This document shows positions 7,558 through 14,573 of a stretch of 15,429 nt of DNA, piece after piece. The stretch spans positions 1 through 15,429 of the forward strand of contig CAYHPY010000091.1 of the NCBI GenBank assembly GCA_964358485.1. The letters run 5' to 3'. The notes beneath the pieces are model-generated. The model was not told the origin of the DNA, searched no databases, and saw only the letters and a list, made by a program, of their open reading frames with translations. Position numbers and translations under genes: made by a program. Position 1 is the first letter of the stretch. The number at the start of each line of letters is the position of its first letter. The DNA comes from CAYHPY01 sp964358485. Its GTDB lineage: Bacteria; Elusimicrobiota; Elusimicrobia; UBA1565; UBA9628.

Positions 7558-7577
7558 CGGCGTGGACTCTCCTGCGG

Positions 7578-9020
7578 TCACCCGAGGCCGGTTTTCCGGT
7601 TGAAGGCGGCGATCTGCCGGTTCCAACCCTCGATCTGGGCGTAGGTCCGGTCCCAAAACTCGGGGTCCCAGAGGGCGCGCAATTCCTCGGAGCTCTTGCC
7701 CTGCTGTTCGACCCAGGTGAAATACTTGAGGTTGTGCAGGGCTTTGCGGTCGTGATACCCCAGCTCCTTGAGGTTGTCGGTCCCCGCGCCGCGCAGGCGG
7801 CGTTCCAGGTCCACCGCGGCGTCCAAGGGGGCGTAGCGCTCCCGCTCCTTTTCCAGCTCCGCCAGGCGCGAGCGGTACATCTCCACGGAATCGGTGAAGA
7901 TCGTGAAGACCACGTCCTTGGGCCCCAGCTCGTAATATTTGGCCAGCTTCACCGAGGCCAGCATGTTGCCGAGGCTTGAGATGCCCATCAAGGACAGCCG
8001 GTCGATGGTTCCGGCGGGCACGCCCTCCGAGGCCAGGCGCTTGCGGCCCTCCGGCTCGTTGAACAGGCGCAGGAGCCGCATGCAATCCTCATCGTCGACG
8101 GCCGCGACCATGTCGGTGTTGCGGACGTTGTGCACCCAGGGGATGTGCTTGTCGCCGATGCCTTCGATGCGGTGCTCGCCGAAGCCGTTCTGCAGCAAGG
8201 TCGGGCACTGCAGGGCCTCGCAGGCGGCCACGCGCACCGACGGGTGCTTCGTGCGCAGATAGTCGCCGGCCGCGATCGTGCCCGCCGAGCCGGTCGCCGA
8301 GACATAGCCCGCCAGACGCCCGTTCTTGCCCTTGACCTTGTCGAAGACTTCCTCGATCGCGCCGCCGGTCAGGTGGTAGTGCCAGGTGGGGTTGCCGAAC
8401 TCCTCGAACTGGTTGAAGATCATGCAGTCCTTGCGGGTCTTCTTGATCTCCCAGCATTTGTCGTAGATCTCTTTGACATTGGACTCGGTTCCCGGGGTCG
8501 CGATGACCTCGGCGCCGATGGACTTGAGCCAGGCGAAGCGCTCCTTGCTCATGCCCTCGGGCAGGATCGCCACGGCGGCGCAGCCGAGCAGCGCGCTGTC
8601 GAAGGCGCCGCCGCGGCAGTAGTTGCCCGTCGAAGGCCAGACGGCCTTCTGCGAGGTGGGGTCGAACTCTCCCGTGACCAGGCGGGGAGCGAGGCAGGCG
8701 AAGGCAGCACCCACCTTATGGGCGCCGGTCGGAAAGTGCTTTCCCACCAGGCCGATGACGCGCGCGTCGATGCCGGTGATTTCTCTTGGTATCTCCAAAT
8801 AGTTCACGTCGCCGAAGAGGCCCGTCTTGGGATCGTTCTTCCAGGTGATGCGAAAAAGGTTGGCCGGGTCGAGATCGTTCATGCCGACCTTTTTGAGCCG
8901 CGCATGGACCTTCGCGGGAGCTGTGCCGGGGTTCTTGAGCTGGGCGAAGGTCGGTATGACGACGCCTCTCTCCTTGCACAGCTTCGCCGTCTTCTTTAAA
9001 ACCGCTTCGTCGATCTTCAT
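7578..9020 (-). CDS. Fold-type II PLP-dependent enzyme of unassigned reaction
   Basis: This 480-residue protein belongs to the tryptophan-synthase-beta / cysteine-synthase fold. The PLP lysine is probably K102 (FPTGAHKVGAAFA). The substrate-loop motif is PSTGNYCRGGA (129-139) and the glycine-rich phosphate site SATGSAGTIAAG (241-252). It is longer than cysteine synthase (about 310) or diaminopropionate ammonia-lyase (about 400). The extra length is mostly a charged, helical C-terminal region after about residue 370. It does not look like YgeX, the diaminopropionate ammonia-lyase of the E. coli purine cluster, but an equivalent elimination or deamination of an amino acid product is a reasonable guess. 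ATG at 9020 has GGGAG 5-6 nt upstream. It sits 12 nt after the threonine-synthase-like gene and 20 nt before XdhD. Family confident, reaction unknown. Confidence 0.85.
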   Translation of the reverse strand: MKIDEAVLKKTAKLCKERGVVIPTFAQLKNPGTAPAKVHARLKKVGMNDLDPANLFRITWKNDPKTGLFGDVNYLEIPREITGIDARVIGLVGKHFPTGAHKVGAAFACLAPRLVTGEFDPTSQKAVWPSTGNYCRGGAFDSALLGCAAVAILPEGMSKERFAWLKSIGAEVIATPGTESNVKEIYDKCWEIKKTRKDCMIFNQFEEFGNPTWHYHLTGGAIEEVFDKVKGKNGRLAGYVSATGSAGTIAAGDYLRTKHPSVRVAACEALQCPTLLQNGFGEHRIEGIGDKHIPWVHNVRNTDMVAAVDDEDCMRLLRLFNEPEGRKRLASEGVPAGTIDRLSLMGISSLGNMLASVKLAKYYELGPKDVVFTIFTDSVEMYRSRLAELEKERERYAPLDAAVDLERRLRGAGTDNLKELGYHDRKALHNLKYFTWVEQQGKSSEELRALWDPEFWDRTYAQIEGWNRQIAAFNRKTGLG

Positions 9021-9032
9021 GGTTCTCCCGGT

Positions 9033-10271
9033 CTAAAAAATATTTTCCCGCGCGACCAGACGCCGCACCGAGTCCATCCCCGTGCCGACTTCATGCGGCT
9101 GCCCCGAAACCTTCATGGCGCTGGCGACGTCCTTCAAGCCGTTGCCGGTGATGACGACCACCGCGCTGTCGTCGGCGCGCACGCGTCCGGCGGCGGCGCA
9201 CTTGGCCAGGCCCGCGTAGGCGGCCGCGCCCGCGGGCTCGGCGAAGACGTTCGCTCCCCGCGCGACCACGGGGATGGCGGCTAGGATCTCGCGATCGGAG
9301 ACCGTCACGGCGAAGCCCTTGGATTTCTTGATGGCCGAGACCGCCGCGGCGCCGTCGCGGGGCATGCTGACCGATATGCTGTCGGCGAGCGTCTTTCCAC
9401 TCACCGGGCGGAGGGTCCCGCCATTTCCCCATGCGCGCGCGATCGCGGCGCTGCCTTCGGCCTGAACGGCGACCATCTTCGGCAATTGATCGATGAGCCC
9501 CAACGCGTGAAAGTCGGTGAAGCCTTTCCAGAGGCCGCTTATGATATTGCCGTCGCCGACGGAGACGAACACGAAGTCGGGGACCCCCCAGTCCAGCTGC
9601 TCGCATAGCTCGAAGGCGCAGGTCTTCTTTCCCTCGCGGGTGAAGGGGTTGTAGCCGGTGTTGCGGTTGTACCAGCCGAACTCCTCGCAGGCCTTCACGC
9701 AGAGGTCGAAGGCCTGGTCGTAGGTGCCCCGCACCGCGACGACCTTGGCCCCGTAGACCATGAGTTGCGCCAGCTTGGCGGCCGGGGCGCTCTCCGGCAC
9801 GAAGATGACCGGCTTGACCGGCTCGGCGGCCAGGGCGCAGGCCAAGGAGGCCGCGGCGTTTCCGGTGGAGGCGCAGGCCAGGATTTTCTCGCCCCGCTCC
9901 CGCGCGACGGCGACCGTCACTGCGCTGGCCCGGTCCTTGAGGGAGGCCGAGGGATTGCGCCCCTCGTCCTTGATCCAGAGGGCGGACAGACCCAAAGCCG
10001 CCGCCGCGCGGGGGGCGGCCAGCAAAGGCGTGCCTCCCGGGGGCGGCCCCGCCGCCCAACGGCGGTGGGAGACCGGCAACAAGTCCAGCCAACGCCAGAG
10101 GCTCGGGTCCTGGTCGGCGGCCAGGCGCGCGCGGCTGACGCGGGACTTGATGAATTTATAGTCGTAGGCGACCTGGAGGTTCCCGCCGCAGGCCGGGCAG
10201 GTGTAGCGGGCGGCGGCCGGGGAGTGCTCTTTGCCGCAGTCCGGACAATGAAAGCCGATGAATTTTCGCAT
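9033..10271 (-). CDS. Threonine-synthase-like PLP enzyme with N-terminal zinc ribbon
   Basis: This 412-residue protein starts with a zinc-ribbon, C9-x2-C12 and C25-x2-C28, seen in many bacterial and archaeal threonine synthases. The fold-type II core follows: PLP lysine K112 in NPSASLKDRAS, ASTGNAAASLA (134-144), and SVGDGNIISGLWKGF (237-251) as the phosphate-binding glycine-rich loop. By family the reaction is O-phosphohomoserine to threonine plus phosphate. Neither homoserine kinase nor homoserine dehydrogenase is nearby, and the gene lies in a catabolic operon beside a second PLP enzyme, so a different beta- or gamma-elimination is possible. ATG at 10271 is chosen because the zinc ribbon begins at residue 9 and a GGGGA lies 6 nt upstream. 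The upstream open frame to 11069 is a shadow of the transketolase gene. Confidence 0.85.
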   Translation of the reverse strand: MRKFIGFHCPDCGKEHSPAAARYTCPACGGNLQVAYDYKFIKSRVSRARLAADQDPSLWRWLDLLPVSHRRWAAGPPPGGTPLLAAPRAAAALGLSALWIKDEGRNPSASLKDRASAVTVAVARERGEKILACASTGNAAASLACALAAEPVKPVIFVPESAPAAKLAQLMVYGAKVVAVRGTYDQAFDLCVKACEEFGWYNRNTGYNPFTREGKKTCAFELCEQLDWGVPDFVFVSVGDGNIISGLWKGFTDFHALGLIDQLPKMVAVQAEGSAAIARAWGNGGTLRPVSGKTLADSISVSMPRDGAAAVSAIKKSKGFAVTVSDREILAAIPVVARGANVFAEPAGAAAYAGLAKCAAAGRVRADDSAVVVITGNGLKDVASAMKVSGQPHEVGTGMDSVRRLVARENIF

Positions 10272-10360
10272 TTCCCATCCCCGTCGCCGAAAAAATTCCC
10301 GAGGGCGCCGGGGACGGCTCCCCTTCCGGGTCGACCGCCGCCGCCTCCCCCCCCGAAGGT
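10272..10360 (-). other. 89-nt intercistronic gap with a possible weak terminator or attenuator
   Basis: This is the longest gap inside the operon. Read on the minus strand it contains GGGGA-GCCG-TCCCC (5-bp stem, 4-nt loop), then a GC-rich stretch ending CGGGAATTTTTT just before the threonine-synthase-like gene. The stem next to the T-run is only about 4 bp (CCCG/CGGG), so full termination is doubtful. Partial read-through after the transketolase-like gene is possible. Confidence 0.3.
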
Positions 10361-12793
10361 TTAGCGCCGCTTTCCGGCCTTGGCCTTCGCGCCGCGGCGG
10401 AGGGCGTTCAGGTAATTTTTTACGGCCTTGAATTGGCTGACCCCGTCCAGCCCGGCTTCCGCCAAAACCATGTCCCCTGGGCCGCTGCTCAAGAATCGCC
10501 CGTTCCGGAAAGGATGCAAGGTCAGGGAGCGGCCGAGCTCGGAGGTGGTCCAGCGGAGCATGGTGGGCCAGGTGAAGCCGGTGATGCCCATGGCTTCCCG
10601 GGAGCGCTCCTCGGGGAAAATTTTCCGGCGCTTGGCCGCGGGGAGCATATCGAAAAGCTCGGCGCTGGCCACATAGTACACCCAGGGATCGGCCCCGGCC
10701 TTGAGCAGCAGAGGCAGGGCGGTTTCCACGAAGGCGTAGGCGGCGGCGCTCTCCTGGAGGACGATGGTGCCGACTCCTTTTCCCCTCGGCTTGCGCAGGA
10801 GGTACAGCCCGTCGGCGGCGCTTTCGATCGGGGCCAGGCCCAGGGCGGCGCGGTCCAGGACTTTCTCGTTGGGCCGGGTGACGAAGGGCGCGATCACGGC
10901 GGGCCGCCGCGCCAGGGCGGCGGCGACCAGCGGCCAGATCTCCTGGGGTTCCCACGGGGTGAGGGTGACGGCGGCGCCCTTGGGAAAATTGTCCTGCAGG
11001 AGCTGGAGGCATTGGGGGTCGGCGTGGGTGGGGCCGTCCTCTCCGGTCTTGAGCCCCGCGTGGGCGCAAATCAGGAAAAAGGGGCGGTTGGGCTGGCCGT
11101 TGACCTCATGCTTGGCCTGGGCCCCGATGGCGTGCAGGCGGGCGGCGATGTGCCCGAGGGGCGCCAGAAACGCCCCGTAGGAGGAGCCCGCGCCGACATG
11201 CCGTCCGAAAGCGGACAGGCCGCTGAGCAGTCCCGCCATGGCGTCTTCGCAGATGCCCCCGACGGACAAAATCCGGGAGCCCGGGTTGGCGGCGGCGTTC
11301 CAATAGCCCGCGGGGAAACCCGCCCCCGCCGCGGAAATGCTGGTCGAGCCCAGCAGGTCGGCCGCGCAGGCCAGGACCGCCCCGCCGGAGGCCTTGTTGT
11401 AGTGCGAGAGGGTTTTTCCCAATTCGCCGCGCAAGGTGGTGACCGAGCCCGGCGCGAGCTTGAGCTCGGGCGGCGTTTGTCCGCCTTGGGCGGCCAGCGC
11501 GTAGACGGCTTCCACGCGGGGCGCGCCGGGGCGCGGGGCCCGGCCCAGCAAATCCAGGCGCTCCTTGGACCCCGCCAGCCGGCGGCCCAAGGCCGCGGTG
11601 GCGCCGCGGTCGGACCCCAGGGCCTTGCGCACGAGTTGGAGGGATTGCCAGAGGCATTCCTCCATGACCGCCGGGCCGTCCTCGGCCTTTTGACAGCGTT
11701 GGGCGCCTTCTTGGCAGGAAGGCGCGTCTTGGCCCGCCTTCCCGGAGAGGCCTTCGACCGTCTTGAGAAAACCGGCCGAGCAAAGCTTGTGTCCCGCCCC
11801 GTGGGAGCCTCGGCCCTCGATGCCGTATTGCCAGCCCTTGCGGGTGCGGTAGACGATGGCGGTGGGCTGGCCGTTGTCCAGGCTCAAGGCGTAGCGTTGG
11901 CCCGCGGCGATCTGGCGGAAATCGCTGCCGTCCGGAACATAGACCGTGTTCCAATCGTGCAAATAAAAAAGTTCCATCGGGGTCCATTGCACGTAATCCC
12001 CGGGGACGCCGTTTTCGCGGCACACGCGGTCGGAGTCGATGGAGGCTTGGTTGAAATCCAGATGGACGACGGCGTTGCCCAAGGAGGCGGTCCCCGCCGC
12101 CGCCAGAGCCTCGGCCACTCGGCCCGGGGTCAGGCCGCCCTCGCCCTCCACGATGTGCACGAAGGGCGCCGCCTTGCCGAAATAATCCTTGGCCGCCAGG
12201 GCCAGGCCGATGGAGCTGGCCAGGCCCACGCCGGAGGCGCCGGTGGAAAGCTTGACGAAAGGCGTTCCCGGGGTGGGGTGCCCATCAAGCGCCTTGGCGG
12301 CGAACTTCGTGAAAAGCGGGGTCCTGGTTTGACGGTTGCGCCGAAAGCCCAGCAAGTCCTCCAGGCGCAGGCGGTCCTTGGCGTCGGCGGGCAGCAGTTT
12401 CGGGGCCGAGAGGCGGGCGATCTCATCCCGGATGGCCCACATGGAATAAAGCCCCATGGCCTTGTGGCCCGCCGCGTAGGAAATGATATCGGCGTCCTCC
12501 CGATCGGGCCGGGAGAGGTCGTAGCTCATGGCGTCAAACAACAGGCAGGCCACGAAGCGCCCGGAGGAAATGGAGCCGCCCGGGTGCCCCGAGAGGGGGA
12601 CATAATTGAACATGACGGCGCAGAGGGAGCGGTAGATCTGGTCCAGCGCCTCGAAAGGAACGATCTCCTCGGGGAAAAGGGTGTTTTGACCTGCTTTTAG
12701 GAGCTCGGCGGCATCCGCGTAGACGCCCCGCCGCGGCCCGAAAGCCGGGGGCGCGGACGATATGTGGAGGACGGCGGGTGTTTCTTGGCCCAT
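10361..12793 (-). CDS. Transketolase-like ThDP enzyme, unusually long (810 residues)
   Basis: All transketolase landmarks are present in order: SGHPGGS (H70), AAGHKAMGLYS (H110), DGHPTPGTPF with STGASGVGL (H172), ThDP/Mg loop EGEGGLTPG (217-225) with downstream N248, GGICEDAM (E516, the ThDP-activating Glu), and GEDGPTHADPQ (H590). The canonical GDG of the cofactor loop reads GEG here, a conservative change at a metal ligand. The protein is about 150 residues longer than usual transketolases, partly from a long linker at about 345-450. The start is ATG at 12793: a TTG at 12811 would extend it by six residues but lies upstream of the start site predicted from the sigma-54 promoter. It is first in the operon. 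Substrates are unknown; a housekeeping transketolase seems unlikely given promoter and neighbours. Confidence 0.82.
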   Translation of the reverse strand: MGQETPAVLHISSAPPAFGPRRGVYADAAELLKAGQNTLFPEEIVPFEALDQIYRSLCAVMFNYVPLSGHPGGSISSGRFVACLLFDAMSYDLSRPDREDADIISYAAGHKAMGLYSMWAIRDEIARLSAPKLLPADAKDRLRLEDLLGFRRNRQTRTPLFTKFAAKALDGHPTPGTPFVKLSTGASGVGLASSIGLALAAKDYFGKAAPFVHIVEGEGGLTPGRVAEALAAAGTASLGNAVVHLDFNQASIDSDRVCRENGVPGDYVQWTPMELFYLHDWNTVYVPDGSDFRQIAAGQRYALSLDNGQPTAIVYRTRKGWQYGIEGRGSHGAGHKLCSAGFLKTVEGLSGKAGQDAPSCQEGAQRCQKAEDGPAVMEECLWQSLQLVRKALGSDRGATAALGRRLAGSKERLDLLGRAPRPGAPRVEAVYALAAQGGQTPPELKLAPGSVTTLRGELGKTLSHYNKASGGAVLACAADLLGSTSISAAGAGFPAGYWNAAANPGSRILSVGGICEDAMAGLLSGLSAFGRHVGAGSSYGAFLAPLGHIAARLHAIGAQAKHEVNGQPNRPFFLICAHAGLKTGEDGPTHADPQCLQLLQDNFPKGAAVTLTPWEPQEIWPLVAAALARRPAVIAPFVTRPNEKVLDRAALGLAPIESAADGLYLLRKPRGKGVGTIVLQESAAAYAFVETALPLLLKAGADPWVYYVASAELFDMLPAAKRRKIFPEERSREAMGITGFTWPTMLRWTTSELGRSLTLHPFRNGRFLSSGPGDMVLAEAGLDGVSQFKAVKNYLNALRRGAKAKAGKRR

Positions 12794-12817
12794 TCGATGG
12801 GAATGCGCCAATTGTTA

Positions 12818-12833
12818 TGCAACGGAAGTGCCA
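12818..12833 (-). promoter_or_regulatory. Sigma-54 (-24/-12) promoter driving the catabolic operon
   Basis: On the minus strand the sequence is TGGCACTTCCGTTGCA. It matches the RpoN consensus TGGCACG-N4-TTGCA at 11 of 12 defined positions, with the GG and GC elements at exactly the right spacing. Transcription would begin near 12807, leaving about 14 nt before the ATG at 12793 with no evident ribosome binding site. The site lies in the 60-nt gap between the C14 peptidase gene and the transketolase-like gene. Sigma-54 promoters need an enhancer-binding activator, which is not encoded in the window. Confidence 0.8.
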
Positions 12834-12853
12834 GGCTGGGGGCGGGGTTAATG

Positions 12854-14551
12854 CTATTTACTGCACTTCTTAATCTTCGGTTCAGAAAGCGCCCAACGGA
12901 TCATGCCTAGGGCGGCTGAATCAGCATTGCTCCCGTCTTCAACAGTTTGGAAGACTCCGTATTTGAAGGAGGGAATATCCAGGCAAATTGTCGTTTTGCC
13001 ATCTAGAATCTTATATTCATTGTCCGGCTTGAGGCGCATTTTAGCGAGACAGGGCCAAATTTCAGTCCAATCGATAGGGCGGTTCGTTTCTTTTTCGAGC
13101 GTCTTTATCCCGCGGTCAAATGCGGGCATGAAATTATCGATTTCATAGATCCAGCCGATGACTTCCTTATAATTCGGGTCCGAGAATTTCACGGGGAATC
13201 CGTCGAGTTGGCTTCTGTGCTTTCTCGCGGTGACCAAGAACTCGTTGTTTGGGTCCAAGTCCTGGTGTTCATTTAGAAATTGCTCGATCGCTGCCCGCTT
13301 TTCCCCATCGGTCTTTCGCTTGAGGGCGACGAAGGTCTCCAAGGTCCCAAAGTTTTCTTTCAGATGCGCAAGTTTATCCAACGCCTTCTCGGCGCGATCA
13401 CTCCATCGAACGCAGGCCTCGGAGGCCTTCTCCAAATAGGAATTGTTTTCTTTGAGTTGGGTCAGCGCGCACCAAGCCAGCGCCTTAGCGTTCGGGGAGG
13501 ATGTTGAATCTTCCTGGGCGGCAAGAGCCTTCTCAAGCAATTGTTCCGCTTGGACATTGGTCCTCCCCAAAATCCCGGAATTAAGGGGGGCGGCCGGCTC
13601 CTCGGGCAATTTGATCAGAACATCCGTTTCCAACGGAACCGTTTTGACCGGCGCGGCCGCGCCCGCGGGCGCCTGGCCGAGGACCAAGGCGGAAATGTCG
13701 GGGCCCGCTTCCATGACCAAGGTCGGAACTCCTTCCTCTCCGTGATCTCCGAACAGCTCCGGTGTCTGAGTCCGGTCTTTCAACAGCGCCTGCAGGGCGT
13801 CCCGGGAATAATCCACCGCCTCCCGGAAAGTGACGTTTCCGTCCCGGTCCCGGTCGGCCCAACTCCGCAGGGCCCCCAGAAGGAGGTAGCTGAACGCGGG
13901 CCGGGCCTTGCCGGGCAGAGGTCCCGCGAATTGGTCGGATTTTCCGGCCGAAAGAATCACCGCGCGGGGGGGAAGGCCGAAATTTTGGGCCAGGACCAGC
14001 GGTTGGAGGCCCTCCACGATAGGTTTTCCGGAAGCGGTCAGCCCGCTGAAGCAGGCGTCCAGGATCAGGACGGGCCGGTCATCCTTTCCCGGAGCGGCCA
14101 ATTGGAGGAGGTCCTTGCGCGGGAGGCTCCGGGCGTAGAGGCTGTCGACATCGGACTGGGCGTCGTAGCCCACCAGGACGCCGTCCTTGCCGTCGGCGCT
14201 CGGGGCTCCGTGGCCGATGAAGACCACCCAGGTTCGCGCTCCCGGGGCCGCCGCCTTCCCGGCCAGCTTCGCGAACTTTTTCATCTTCTCCAGGGTCCCT
14301 TCATTGTCCCGAAGCAGAAACACGCTCGAGGGTTTGAGCCCCAAGGTCTTGGTGAAGTAGCGGTACCAGTCGTTGCCGTTTTCCACCGCCCCCGGGACGC
14401 CCGGGACCGAGCCGTAGCGCTCGATGGCCACGACCAAGGCCGAGTCGCCCTCGGAGCCGAGGAGCGGGGGCGCGGGGGTCGAAAGATCCGGCCACTCGAC
14501 GGGGGCCGCGGAGAGGGCCACCGCGGCCCAGAGGGAGAGGAGAAGGTTCAT
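12854..14551 (-). CDS. Exported caspase-like (peptidase C14) protein with EF-hand-like loop
   Basis: This 565-residue protein starts with a short signal peptide (MNLLLSLWAAVALSA, cleavage near residue 15-16). Residues about 36-280 are a caspase/metacaspase p20-like domain: the catalytic dyad is H114 in FIGHGAPS and C167 in LILDACFSG. DRDRDGNVTFRE (233-244) is a complete EF-hand-type calcium loop inside this domain. A Pro/Ala-rich linker (about 290-325) leads to a helical, charged C-terminal region with no recognised domain. The DNA for that region (about 12854-13560) is visibly AT-richer: 35% G+C in 12961-13020 against 70% in 14041-14100. This suggests a recent fusion or transfer. ATG at 14551 has AGGA 7 nt upstream. 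It follows the Sir2 gene by 22 nt and is probably co-transcribed. Substrate and role unknown. Confidence 0.8.
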   Translation of the reverse strand: MNLLLSLWAAVALSAAPVEWPDLSTPAPPLLGSEGDSALVVAIERYGSVPGVPGAVENGNDWYRYFTKTLGLKPSSVFLLRDNEGTLEKMKKFAKLAGKAAAPGARTWVVFIGHGAPSADGKDGVLVGYDAQSDVDSLYARSLPRKDLLQLAAPGKDDRPVLILDACFSGLTASGKPIVEGLQPLVLAQNFGLPPRAVILSAGKSDQFAGPLPGKARPAFSYLLLGALRSWADRDRDGNVTFREAVDYSRDALQALLKDRTQTPELFGDHGEEGVPTLVMEAGPDISALVLGQAPAGAAAPVKTVPLETDVLIKLPEEPAAPLNSGILGRTNVQAEQLLEKALAAQEDSTSSPNAKALAWCALTQLKENNSYLEKASEACVRWSDRAEKALDKLAHLKENFGTLETFVALKRKTDGEKRAAIEQFLNEHQDLDPNNEFLVTARKHRSQLDGFPVKFSDPNYKEVIGWIYEIDNFMPAFDRGIKTLEKETNRPIDWTEIWPCLAKMRLKPDNEYKILDGKTTICLDIPSFKYGVFQTVEDGSNADSAALGMIRWALSEPKIKKCSK

Positions 14552-14573
14552 GTCGGAATCCTACCAAACTCCG

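Noticed and set aside
5269..7644. Very long open frame (791 codons) on the plus strand opposite xdhD
   Set aside because: It is an antisense shadow caused by high G+C codon bias. Its translation is low-complexity (G, A, R, H, V) without motifs, while the minus frame shows complete XDH-family signatures.
7558..8085. Upstream extension of the XdhD frame
   Set aside because: It overlaps the end of the PLP enzyme gene and encodes no domain. The Fe-S domain starts naturally at ATG 7557.
12794..12811. TTG start codon adding six residues to the transketolase-like protein
   Set aside because: It lies upstream of the transcription start predicted from the sigma-54 promoter and has no ribosome binding site.
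12915..12925. Palindrome GCTGAATCAGC about 110 bp upstream of the sigma-54 promoter, as an enhancer site
   Set aside because: It is short, a single copy, and within the coding end of the C14 gene. Chance cannot be excluded, so it is not called as a feature.
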